Shown piece after piece: positions 32,652 through 40,489 of a stretch of 51,653 nucleotides of DNA. Origin of the DNA: CAG-877 sp045627525 (lineage in GTDB: Bacteria > Bacillota_I > Bacilli_A > RF39 > UBA660); the NCBI GenBank assembly GCA_045627525.1, contig JAZQNW010000014.1, forward strand, positions 1 through 51,653, written 5' to 3'. The stretch's first letter is position 1. The number at the start of each line of letters is the position of its first letter. The position numbers and the translations under genes were made by a program. The notes under the pieces are model-generated. The model did no database searches, was not told where the DNA came from, and saw only the letters and a program-made list of their open reading frames with translations.

Positions 32652-33890
32652 ATGGGGCAAATTTATGCAGGTATTGATTTAGGTACTAATAGTATTAAAA
32701 TAGTAGTCTGTGAAAAGTTTGAAAATACTTTTCATGTTTTAGCTGCAGTTAGTAATAAGTCAATGGGTATAAAAAATGGTCAAATTGTTGATACAAAAAT
32801 GGCTGTTACTAGTGTTAGAAAAACTGTTAAACAGATTAATGATATGTTAGGTATAAAATTAACAAAAGTTATTGCTGCTGTTCCACCAACTGATTGTAAT
32901 ATGGATATAGTAATGGGGACAACAGATGTTATTGATTATGATGAAATAACAGGAGAAGATGTAAGAAATGTATTAAAAGATGCTTTAAGTACTCATATAG
33001 GTGCTGATAAAGAAATTATTACTGCATGTCCTATTAATTTTACTGTTGATGATGAAAAAAATATAAAGGATCCAAAAGGTAAAGCGGGAAAGGTTTTAGA
33101 AACTAAAGTTGTTGTTAGTACTTTGGATAAAGAACCTTTATATAGAATTTTAGAAGTATTAAAATTAAGCGGATTAGAAACAGTAGATGTGGCATTTAGT
33201 TCAACAGGGGATTATTATACTGTAAAAAATAAAGATAGGGATAATACTGTTGGAGCTATTATAAATATAGGTGAATTAACTACTAATGTTTCTGTTTATA
33301 ACAAGGGAATTCAAATAAAAAATGCTGTGATTCCTTTAGGCAGTATTAATGTAGATAAAGATTTATCTTATGTTTTTAAATTAAGTAATGAAGATTGCTG
33401 CTATTTAAAGGAAAATTTTGCTGTATGTGTATCAAGTTATGCTGATAATAATGATGTTTATGATGGAGTAACTGCGGCAGGTGAAAAAAAGGAAATTACT
33501 CAAGTTGGTGTTTCAAAAGTGGTAGAGGCAAGAATTGCTGAAATATTAAATCTTGCTAAAAATAAAATAAAAAGCTTAACAAATAGAGAAATACATTATA
33601 TAATTATAACAGGTGGGTTAAGTGAGTTAGCAGGATTTCAGTATATGGTAGAAAATATTTTTGGTGTAGATGCTAAAGTATGTAATATTTCTGCTATGGG
33701 AATAAGACATAATAAATATAGTAGTGTTTATGGAGTAATTAAATATTTTGATGATAAGCTTAACTTACGTGGTAAAACTTATGATATGATAAGTGAAAAT
33801 GATAGGGAAATCCTAGAGGCTGCTGATCAAAAAGTAGCTGTTAATGATAATATATTAAGTAAAGTATTTGGACATTTTTTTGATAATTAA
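32652..33890 (+). CDS. ftsA: cell division protein FtsA
   Basis: A 412-residue actin-family protein that ties FtsZ filaments to the membrane. The phosphate-1 motif GIDLGTNSIK is at residues 6-15, the 1C (SHS2) subdomain lies at about 85-165, phosphate-2 INIGELTTNVSVY is near 205, and the adenosine motif IIITGGLSEL is near 318. The ending LSKVFGHFFD is a likely amphipathic membrane-targeting helix. It is 12 bases from ftsZ, the standard pair. Confidence 0.95.
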   Translation: MGQIYAGIDLGTNSIKIVVCEKFENTFHVLAAVSNKSMGIKNGQIVDTKMAVTSVRKTVKQINDMLGIKLTKVIAAVPPTDCNMDIVMGTTDVIDYDEITGEDVRNVLKDALSTHIGADKEIITACPINFTVDDEKNIKDPKGKAGKVLETKVVVSTLDKEPLYRILEVLKLSGLETVDVAFSSTGDYYTVKNKDRDNTVGAIINIGELTTNVSVYNKGIQIKNAVIPLGSINVDKDLSYVFKLSNEDCCYLKENFAVCVSSYADNNDVYDGVTAAGEKKEITQVGVSKVVEARIAEILNLAKNKIKSLTNREIHYIIITGGLSELAGFQYMVENIFGVDAKVCNISAMGIRHNKYSSVYGVIKYFDDKLNLRGKTYDMISENDREILEAADQKVAVNDNILSKVFGHFFDN

Positions 33891-33902
33891 GGAGGTCTTT
33901 GG

Positions 33903-35021
33903 ATGACAGGCGGATTAGAAATGGATATTGTAACAACAATAAAGGTTATTGGATTAGGCGGTGGTGGTGGAAATGCCATTAATCGTATGATAGAATCTGG
34001 TGTAAAAGGTGTTGAATTTATTGCTGCTAATACAGATAAGCAAGCTTTGAAACAATCTAAAGCCGATGTTAAAATTCAATTAGGTGCTGATGGTCAAGGT
34101 GCTGGTGGTAATCCAACTACTGGTCGTGAAGCAGCAGTTGAATCTAAAAAAGAAATAGAAGAAGCATTAAATGGTGCTGATATGGTATTTGTTACATGTG
34201 GTATGGGTGGAGGAACTGGTACTGGTTCTGCTCCTGTTGTTGCTGAAATAGCTCAAAGTTTAGGTGCTTTGACTGTTGCGATTGTAACTAAACCATTCTC
34301 TTTTGAAGGTCCACGTCGTATGAAACAAGCTGTTGGTGGATTAGAAGAATTAAGAAAGCATGTAGATACATTAATTGTTATTCCTAATGATAGATTAAGA
34401 GAAATTATTGATAGATCTACACCAATGACAGAAGCATTTAAAGAAGTAGATAATGTATTACGTCGTGGTGTTCAGTCAATTTCTGATTTGATTGCTGTAG
34501 TAGGTCTTATCAACTTGGATTTTGCTGATGTTAAAGCTGTTATGGAAAACAGTGGTCAAGCAATTATCGGTATTGGTATAGGAATGGGTGAAGATAGAGC
34601 GATAGAAGCTGCTAAACAAGCTGTTTCATCTCCACTTCTTGAAACTTCAATAGAAGGTGCTACTGATGCAATTATTAATATTACTGGTGGCGTTAATTTA
34701 ACATTGTTTGAAGCAGAACAAGCTGCAGAAGTTGTTCGTGCTGCATCAAATACTGATATTAATACAATCTTTGGTTCAGTTATTAATGAAAACTTATCTG
34801 ATGAAGTTATTGTTACTGTTATAGCAACAGGATTTGATAAAAATAGAAAAGTTAATGAAAAACCAATGCAAGAGCCAGTTTATAGTAATGCTACACCAAA
34901 TAGAAGATCTGCTCCAAAAGATGACTCTCGTCAACCTGAATTTTTACAGGAAGATTCAGATTCTGATGTTAGTAATGGGGATTTAGATGTTCCAACATTC
35001 TTTAGAGATAGAAATTATTAA
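33903..35021 (+). CDS. ftsZ: cell division protein FtsZ
   Basis: A 372-residue tubulin homologue that forms the Z-ring. The N-terminal IKVIGLGGGGGNAINRMI, the tubulin signature GGGTGTGSAPVVAE near residue 102 and the T7-loop NLDFADVKAVM near 202 are intact. A variable linker follows from about 318, and the C-terminal peptide is DVPTFFRDRNY, which binds FtsA. The start at 33903 is seven bases from AGGAGG; an internal ATG at 33921 also exists. It shares the ftsA transcript. Codon use is less biased toward AT than most genes here, suggesting high expression. Confidence 0.98.
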   Translation: MTGGLEMDIVTTIKVIGLGGGGGNAINRMIESGVKGVEFIAANTDKQALKQSKADVKIQLGADGQGAGGNPTTGREAAVESKKEIEEALNGADMVFVTCGMGGGTGTGSAPVVAEIAQSLGALTVAIVTKPFSFEGPRRMKQAVGGLEELRKHVDTLIVIPNDRLREIIDRSTPMTEAFKEVDNVLRRGVQSISDLIAVVGLINLDFADVKAVMENSGQAIIGIGIGMGEDRAIEAAKQAVSSPLLETSIEGATDAIINITGGVNLTLFEAEQAAEVVRAASNTDINTIFGSVINENLSDEVIVTVIATGFDKNRKVNEKPMQEPVYSNATPNRRSAPKDDSRQPEFLQEDSDSDVSNGDLDVPTFFRDRNY

Positions 35022-35043
35022 GAGCCAATTTGGTTCTTTTTTT
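35020..35043 (+). terminator. terminator of ftsZ
   Basis: Stem AAGAGCCA/TGGTTCTT (one G-T pair) with loop ATT and a T-run. The last base of the ftsZ stop falls in the left arm. Confidence 0.8.
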
Positions 35044-35045
35044 GT

Positions 35046-35068
35046 TAAAAAAAAAGAGCTAAGCTCTT
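35046..35068 (-). terminator. terminator of the arginase gene
   Basis: On the minus strand: AAGAGC, loop TTA, GCTCTT and a long T-run. It overlaps the stop codon of the gene by two bases. Confidence 0.8.
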
Positions 35069-35966
35069 AATATTTTTTTTCGTATGTGTGTAAATCTTCA
35101 ATCGCTTTTATTGTTTGTGCTAATAAATTTAAAGCTATTTGTTCAGTTTTACGATTTTCATCTCTTAGTGGATTAAATTCTACTAAATCGTATGATACTA
35201 TTTGGTTTATATGTTTTAATATTTCTTTATTTATTTCCATTCCTTCTTCTTCTGTTATTCCATCAAATTCGGGAATTGATACACCTGGTACGACATTTGC
35301 ATCCATTAAATCTAAATCATAACTAACGTGAACTCCTTTTGTTCTTGTACCAGCAATTTTAAAAGCTTCTTCAACAACTGCTTCTATACCTTTTTCATGA
35401 ATATCATCTGTTGTAAATACGGTAATACCAGCATAACGAAGATTATCTTTTTCGGCATCATCAATACTTCTTGCACCAACGATAACTGTCTTAGCAGGTT
35501 GTATAATATTTCCTTTATGGAATTCTCGTAATTCTTCATTTTTATAACCTGTTATGGCAGCTAGTGGAAGTCCATGAATGTTTCCTGTGATAGTTGTATC
35601 AAATGTATTATAATCTGTATGAGCATCAAACCAAATGATTCCTATGTTTTCATGATTTTTAGCACTAGCTAGTGCACTTGCGATTGCTACTGAATGGTCT
35701 CCTCCAATTAGAATAGGAATACATTCTGGATCATTTTTTTCAATTAATTTATTATATATTTGTTCATTATATTTATTTATTTCATATTGATTTTTATGTT
35801 TATCTGATAAGTTTCTACTTTTGATAATCTTTGAATCTTGTAGTATTAATTCACTTTCTCCTTCATAAAAGCTTTTAATATCATTTAATAGTTGTACAGG
35901 TCCTAAGTGTGCTCCATCTATGTGAACACCTAAATCGCTTCCGGCACCTAATATAAATGTTTTCAT
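35067..35966 (-). CDS. rocF: arginase family ureohydrolase
   Basis: A 299-residue binuclear manganese enzyme, most like arginase, which splits arginine into ornithine and urea. Metal ligands are visible in GGDHS, FDAHTDYN, NIHGLPLA and SYDLDLMD, followed by PGVSIPEFDGIT and EFNPLRDE. The N-terminal GAGSDLGVHIDGAHLGP resembles the GAPxDxGxxxxGxxxGP pattern of arginases. Agmatinase or formiminoglutamase cannot be fully excluded. I chose the ATG at 35966; the GTG at 35975 overlaps the ribosome site AGGGTGAG. No other arginine catabolism gene is nearby. Confidence 0.88.
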   Translation of the reverse strand: MKTFILGAGSDLGVHIDGAHLGPVQLLNDIKSFYEGESELILQDSKIIKSRNLSDKHKNQYEINKYNEQIYNKLIEKNDPECIPILIGGDHSVAIASALASAKNHENIGIIWFDAHTDYNTFDTTITGNIHGLPLAAITGYKNEELREFHKGNIIQPAKTVIVGARSIDDAEKDNLRYAGITVFTTDDIHEKGIEAVVEEAFKIAGTRTKGVHVSYDLDLMDANVVPGVSIPEFDGITEEEGMEINKEILKHINQIVSYDLVEFNPLRDENRKTEQIALNLLAQTIKAIEDLHTYEKKY

Positions 35967-35983
35967 TTTTCTCACCCTTAAAT

Positions 35984-36012
35984 ATTTTAACGTAAAATTT
36001 TTGTTATATCAA
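35984..36012 (-). promoter_or_regulatory. promoter of the arginase gene
   Basis: On the minus strand: TTGATA (36012-36007), 17-base spacer, TAAAAT (35989-35984). Confidence 0.75.
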
Positions 36013-36043
36013 GGAAATCCTTTAATTTAGTTGTTCTTTACTG

Positions 36044-36049
36044 TATAAT
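36044..36049 (+). promoter_or_regulatory. -10 element of murE
   Basis: TATAAT, 18 bases before the murE start. The -35 at standard spacing is only TTTAAT (36021-36026). Confidence 0.5.
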
Positions 36050-36067
36050 TATTATTAGGTGGTAAAT

Positions 36068-37516
36068 ATGAAAAAATTAAATGAAATATATCCTGGTAGT
36101 GATAGTACCGGAGAAGTAATTATTAAATCTATAAAAATAAATTCTAAAGAAGTTACTAAGGGAGATTTGTTTGTTTGTACAATGGGTGTAACAGCAGATA
36201 GACATGATTTTATTCCTGACGCTGTTAAAAATGGAGCAAGTGCTGTTGTTGTAAGCAAAGATGTAGATAATCCAGGAGTTCCAGTTATAAAAGTTAATGA
36301 TACAAATCGTGAACTTCCTTATTTATGCCAAAAGTTTTTTGACTATCCAGATCAAAAGATGAAAATGTTAGGGGTAACAGGAACAGATGGTAAAACTAGC
36401 GTTTCAACTATTATTCAAACATTAATTGGAAGTGATATTTGTGGTTATATTGGTACTAATGGAAGAAGCTGTGCCAATTTCACAGGTGATAATCCAAATA
36501 CAACTCCAGATGCTGATAAGCTATATGATTATTTAGATGAATTTGTAAAATATAATTGTAAGTATACAGTTATGGAGGCAAGTAGTGAAGCTTTCTTTAG
36601 AGGAAGATTACAGGCTATGATGTATGACTTAAGTGTTTTTACTAATATTACAAAAGAACATTTAAATATCCATGGTAGTTTTGAAAATTATATGGATTGT
36701 AAATTGAAGTTATTTAAACAAACTAAAAATGAAGGGTATTGTATTTTAAATCACGATGATCCATATTTTAATGATGTTAAAGAAAGTTGTAATGGAACAG
36801 TTTTAACTTATGGTAGTGGTGTTGATAATGATTTACAAATAATTGATTATAAACTTTATCCAACAAAGACAATAATTAATTTTAAATATAAAAATGAAAA
36901 TTTTGAAGTTACAAGTCCATTATTAGGTGATTTTAATGTTTATAATTTAGCAGCTGGTTTACTTAGCTGTTTAGCTCTTGGATTTTCATTAGATAAGTTA
37001 TTAGAGAATGTTTCAAAAATTAATGTAGATGGACGACTTGATATGTTAAAAACTAATTCTAATTATTATGTCATGGTAGATTATGCTCATACTCCTAATG
37101 GAATTTCTAAGTTATTAGAGTTTGTCCATACACTTGATATTAACAGATCAATTGTTGTGATAGGATCAGCTGGAGAGAGAGATTATGAAAAGAGACCATT
37201 AATGGGAAAAACGGTATGTGATAATGCGAGCTATGCAATATTTACTTATGAAGATCCTAGAAGTGAAGAACCAATTGATATAATTAATATGATGATTAGT
37301 GATATAAAAGACACTTATACTAATTTTGAAGTTGTTGTTGATAGAAGAGAAGCGATTAATAAAGCTATTGAAATGGCTGGAGATAAAGACATTGTTTTAA
37401 TACTTGGTAAAGGTAATGAGACATATCAAAAGTTAAAAGATAAAGTTATTGATTTTAATGATGTAGAAGAGGCATATCAAGCAATAGCTAAGAAAAAATC
37501 TAAGGAAACTGTTTAA
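36068..37516 (+). CDS. murE: UDP-MurNAc-tripeptide synthetase MurE
   Basis: A 482-residue Mur ligase that adds the third amino acid to the peptidoglycan stem peptide. The ATP loop is GVTGTDGKTSVST near residue 108. NPNTTPDA is the UDP-substrate motif, and EASSEAFFRGRL carries the general metal-site region. The C-terminal domain has DYAHTPNGI and GSAGERDYEKRP. The substrate-selecting loop reads YEDPRSEEP near 396; DAP-adding enzymes have DNPR, so the Arg favours meso-diaminopimelate, but the D in place of N is unusual. I chose the ATG at 36068 with AGGTGG upstream. It stands apart from the murG cluster. Confidence 0.93.
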   Translation: MKKLNEIYPGSDSTGEVIIKSIKINSKEVTKGDLFVCTMGVTADRHDFIPDAVKNGASAVVVSKDVDNPGVPVIKVNDTNRELPYLCQKFFDYPDQKMKMLGVTGTDGKTSVSTIIQTLIGSDICGYIGTNGRSCANFTGDNPNTTPDADKLYDYLDEFVKYNCKYTVMEASSEAFFRGRLQAMMYDLSVFTNITKEHLNIHGSFENYMDCKLKLFKQTKNEGYCILNHDDPYFNDVKESCNGTVLTYGSGVDNDLQIIDYKLYPTKTIINFKYKNENFEVTSPLLGDFNVYNLAAGLLSCLALGFSLDKLLENVSKINVDGRLDMLKTNSNYYVMVDYAHTPNGISKLLEFVHTLDINRSIVVIGSAGERDYEKRPLMGKTVCDNASYAIFTYEDPRSEEPIDIINMMISDIKDTYTNFEVVVDRREAINKAIEMAGDKDIVLILGKGNETYQKLKDKVIDFNDVEEAYQAIAKKKSKETV

Positions 37517-37570
37517 AGCAAAATATTATAAAACTAGGTAATCAATATAGTTCAAATTTCTTCTTTTTAA

Positions 37571-37576
37571 TATAAT
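37571..37576 (+). promoter_or_regulatory. -10 element of the YjcZ-like gene
   Basis: TATAAT, 22 bases before the ATG. No clear vegetative -35 is seen. Confidence 0.45.
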
Positions 37577-37597
37577 ATATTGAAAGGGGAAATGTAT

Positions 37598-37717
37598 ATG
37601 TATTATGGTTGTGGTTGTAGTGGAAACAATAACAACAATAGCGCTTTATGGATAGTATTAATTGTATTTATAATTTTATTCTTGTTTTGGGGTAATGGAA
37701 ATAATAATAATTTTTAA
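37598..37717 (+). CDS. 39-residue YjcZ-like membrane micropeptide
   Basis: A short frame of 39 codons beginning MYYGCGCSG, then an Asn run, a membrane segment at about residues 17-32 (ALWIVLIVFIILFLFW) and a Gly/Asn tail ending NNNNF. The Gly-rich start followed by one hydrophobic helix resembles the YjcZ group of small Bacillus sporulation proteins. It has a TATAAT upstream, an AAGGGGA ribosome site seven bases before the ATG at 37598 (an earlier ATG at 37592 is too close to that site), and its own terminator. The CGC motif near the N-terminus is not usual in YjcZ, so the assignment is tentative. Confidence 0.7.
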   Translation: MYYGCGCSGNNNNNSALWIVLIVFIILFLFWGNGNNNNF

Positions 37718-37720
37718 AAG

Positions 37721-37740
37721 AAGCACTTATGTGCTTTTTT
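37721..37740 (+). terminator. terminator of the YjcZ-like gene
   Basis: Stem AAGCAC/GTGCTT with loop TTAT and a run of T. Confidence 0.85.
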
Positions 37741-37790
37741 ACTTTAAAAATATTTTGTTTTTAATATAGTAAATTTGTGGTAAAATAAAT

Positions 37791-37823
37791 AGTAAGAAGT
37801 GATAGTATACTTATTACTTTTTT
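37791..37823 (+). promoter_or_regulatory. terminator-like hairpin in the leader of the VanZ-like gene
   Basis: AGTAA-g-AAGT pairs with ACTT-a-TTACT across a short loop and is followed by six T, only 12 bases before the start codon. A possible -10 (TAAAAT, 37781-37786) precedes it. It could be a transcription attenuator or a terminator for upstream transcription. Confidence 0.45.
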
Positions 37824-37835
37824 ATTGGGTGATTT

Positions 37836-38303
37836 ATGATAAAAAAAATAATTAAGTTAATGTTAATTTTATTAGTAATGTTTACTATTTTTAACTTTTC
37901 AGCTGATACTGGTAGTAAATCTACTAAAAAAAGTGATGGATTAATTATAAAAACTGTAGAGTTTTTTTATGGTAGAAGTCTTGACAAGCCAGAAAAAGAA
38001 AAATGGCTTAAGTATTTGGTAATTCCAGTTAGAAAAAGTGCGCATTTTTGTATATATTTAGTACTTGGATTTTTAGTTATAAGTTTTATTAAGGAATATT
38101 ATATTTTAAGTTATAAACAATTATTGTTATCGCTTTTAATATGTATTTTGTATGCTATTAGTGATGAAGTTCATCAATTATTTGTGCCAGGCAGAAGTGG
38201 TGAGATAAGAGATATTATTATTGATGGAGTTGGTTCTATTAGTGGTATATTGATTTATTATTTAGGATATAAGAAAATAAGGAAGTGTAAAAATAATGAG
38301 TAA
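37836..38303 (+). CDS. VanZ-like membrane protein
   Basis: A 155-residue VanZ-family protein (PF04892) with about four membrane segments. Family features are FSADTGSKSTKKSDG after the first helix, RKSAHFCIYLVLGFL near residue 67 and the conserved ISDEVHQLFVPGRSGEIRDIIIDGVGS near 108-134. VanZ was named for low-level teicoplanin resistance, but most members have no known role in resistance. The start has GGGTGAT upstream. The next gene, a flippase, overlaps its end by eight bases. Confidence 0.9.
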   Translation: MIKKIIKLMLILLVMFTIFNFSADTGSKSTKKSDGLIIKTVEFFYGRSLDKPEKEKWLKYLVIPVRKSAHFCIYLVLGFLVISFIKEYYILSYKQLLLSLLICILYAISDEVHQLFVPGRSGEIRDIIIDGVGSISGILIYYLGYKKIRKCKNNE

Positions 38304-39711
38304 AAAGAAAGATTTAATGAAAAATACAGTTATTATTTTTTGTGGTAAAGTATGTACACAATTAATATCATTTCTTTTGTTACCATTATATACTGGTTTT
38401 TTAGCAACTTCTGATTATGGTGTTGTTGATTTAATAACAACTTATGTTACATTACTTGTACCAATTATTACTCTAGAACTTGAAATGAGTATATTTAGAT
38501 ATTTGGTGGATAGTAGAAGTGATGATAAAAATACTAAAAAATTAATTAGTAATAATTTCTTTGTACTTTTAGTTTCGTTATTAATATTTGTGATGCTTTA
38601 TATTATTGTTACATGTTTTTGGCATTTTGAATATAGATGGTTAATTTTAATTGATATAATTGTTTGTACGTTATCTGGTAATTTCTTACAAGTTGCAAGA
38701 GGTTTTGGAAAGACATTAGATTTTTCAATTAGTTGTATTATTACTGGAGTTACAACAATACTTTCTAATATTTTATTAATAGCAGTATTTAAAATGGGTG
38801 CGATGGGTATGATTATATCTATGGCTGTCGCTAATGGAATGTGTTCATTATATTTATTTATTAAATTAAGATTAAATAAATTAATTGATTTTAATTTAGT
38901 CGATAAAAAATTAATTAAAGAAATGAACAAGTATTCAATTCCACTAATTCCTAATGGTATTAGTTGGTGGGTTGTTAATGTATCTGATAGAACTATTATT
39001 ACTGTAATTTTGGGTAAAGCTTTAAATGGGTTATATGCTGTTAGTAATAAATTTCCAACAATTTTATCAAGTTTATTAGGGGTTTTTAATCTAAGTTGGA
39101 GTGAGAGTGCTGCTTTACATATTAATAGTCCTGACCGTGATGAATTTTTTTCAGATGTATCGAATACAGTTACAAAACTATTTACTTGTTTAGGTGTTGG
39201 TATGATTGCTTGTATGCCATTTATTTTTCCAATACTAATTAATAGTAAATATGATCAGGCATATTATCAAATTCCAATATTAATTTTGGGAGCTGTATTT
39301 AATGTTGTTATTTGTTTGTATAGTGCTATATATATTGCTAAGAAAAGAACTAAGGAAGTTGCTATGACTTCTATAATAGGAGCAGTTATTAATATTTTAG
39401 TTAATATTGTATTTATTAAAAAAATTGGATTATATGCTGCGTCTATTTCTACTGCAATATCTTATTTAGCAATGATGTTATATAGACATTTTGATTTAAA
39501 AAAATATATGACAATAAAATTTGAAAAAGGTTTAGTTTTAAAAACAATATTAATATTTACTTTTTCTATAATACTTTTTTATCAAAGAAATATAGTTTTA
39601 GATATTATTAATTTAATAGTAGTAGTTATATATTCATATTTAATGAATAAAAATATATTAAAGGATGGAAAGAAGTTTATATTTAATAAGTTAGTAGGTA
39701 AGAAGTCATAA
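38296..39711 (+). CDS. polysaccharide/lipid-linked oligosaccharide flippase
   Basis: A 471-residue protein of the MOP/PST (Wzx-like) family with twelve to fourteen membrane segments. The N-terminus KNTVIIFCGKVCTQLISFLLLPLYTGFLATSDYGVVDLITTY is typical in layout of O-antigen/teichuronic flippases (quoted by motif: PLYT, DYGVVDL). The region near residue 215 reads SIPLIPNGISWWVVNVSDR, a conserved mid-protein motif. The cargo is probably a lipid-linked surface glycan. It overlaps the VanZ-like gene and precedes sigK by 31 bases. Confidence 0.88.
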   Translation: MSKKKDLMKNTVIIFCGKVCTQLISFLLLPLYTGFLATSDYGVVDLITTYVTLLVPIITLELEMSIFRYLVDSRSDDKNTKKLISNNFFVLLVSLLIFVMLYIIVTCFWHFEYRWLILIDIIVCTLSGNFLQVARGFGKTLDFSISCIITGVTTILSNILLIAVFKMGAMGMIISMAVANGMCSLYLFIKLRLNKLIDFNLVDKKLIKEMNKYSIPLIPNGISWWVVNVSDRTIITVILGKALNGLYAVSNKFPTILSSLLGVFNLSWSESAALHINSPDRDEFFSDVSNTVTKLFTCLGVGMIACMPFIFPILINSKYDQAYYQIPILILGAVFNVVICLYSAIYIAKKRTKEVAMTSIIGAVINILVNIVFIKKIGLYAASISTAISYLAMMLYRHFDLKKYMTIKFEKGLVLKTILIFTFSIILFYQRNIVLDIINLIVVVIYSYLMNKNILKDGKKFIFNKLVGKKS

Positions 39712-39742
39712 ATTTCGACATATAATTCTTTAGGAGGATTAT

Positions 39743-40435
39743 ATGTTTTTTAATTTGTTAGATATTATTAAAGGATTATTTTGTTTTACTGGTTCATATT
39801 CAAATGAGGTGTTTCCAGAACCTTTGAGTGCGGAGGAAGAAGCAATTTGTATTGATAAAAAAATGAATGGTGACATAGCTGCTCGAAATAAATTAATTGA
39901 GCATAATTTGAGATTAGTAGCTCATATTGTTAAAAAATTTGATAATAAATATGTTGATTCTGATGATTTAATAAGTATTGGTACTATAGGTTTAATTAAA
40001 GGTGTAGATACTTTTTCAAAAGATAAGAATGTAAAAATAACTACTTATTGTGCTAGATGTATAGAAAATGAAATATTGATGTATTTTAGAAGTAATAATA
40101 AATATAGTAATGATATTTCTATAAATGATTCTATAGGTTATGATAAAGATGGGGGAGAAATAGAAATAGCTGATATACTTAAAACACCTAGTCCAGATTT
40201 TGTTGAAGAGATTGATTTAAAAGATAATATTAAATTATTAAAAAAATACATTAAAGTATTAACACCTAGAGAAAAGGAAATATTAATTAGAAGATATGGC
40301 TTAAATAATAGGGAAGAAGAAACGCAAAAAGTTATATCTAAAAAGTTAGGTATTTCAAGGAGTTATGTATCAAGAATTGAAAAAAGAGCTTTAACTAAAA
40401 TTTTAAGAGAATTTATAAAAGATAATAGAATTTGA
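39743..40435 (+). CDS. sigK: SigK-like sporulation sigma factor
   Basis: A 230-residue sigma-70 family factor closely similar to Bacillus SigK, the late mother-cell factor. Matching stretches include FPEPLSAEEE, IEHNLRLVAHIVKKF, LISIGTIGLIKG, CARCIENEILM and LGISRSYVSRIEKRAL, the last being the region 4 helix-turn-helix. The first 22 or so residues are hydrophobic (MFFNLLDIIKGLFCFTG) and resemble a pro-sequence removed by a membrane protease. The gene is a single uninterrupted frame, with no skin-type element. AGGAGG lies five bases before the start. SigE is a close paralogue, but the matches favour SigK. Confidence 0.87.
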   Translation: MFFNLLDIIKGLFCFTGSYSNEVFPEPLSAEEEAICIDKKMNGDIAARNKLIEHNLRLVAHIVKKFDNKYVDSDDLISIGTIGLIKGVDTFSKDKNVKITTYCARCIENEILMYFRSNNKYSNDISINDSIGYDKDGGEIEIADILKTPSPDFVEEIDLKDNIKLLKKYIKVLTPREKEILIRRYGLNNREEETQKVISKKLGISRSYVSRIEKRALTKILREFIKDNRI

Positions 40436-40439
40436 TTTA

Positions 40440-40468
40440 TAGACAAAAAGTAATTTAGAAGTTATAAT
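40440..40468 (+). promoter_or_regulatory. promoter of the polysaccharide deacetylase gene
   Basis: TAGACA (40440-40445), 17-base spacer, TATAAT (40463-40468). Confidence 0.75.
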
Positions 40469-40489
40469 TAAAGTAGTTGGAGTGATAGT

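Noticed and set aside
39721..39726. CATATAAT before sigK as a mother-cell sigma promoter
   Set aside because: No matching -35 at the right spacing for SigE or SigK was found. In DNA this AT-rich, the match is too weak.
39743..40435. skin-type element interrupting sigK
   Set aside because: The frame is continuous from pro-sequence to region 4, and no recombinase or attachment repeats flank it.
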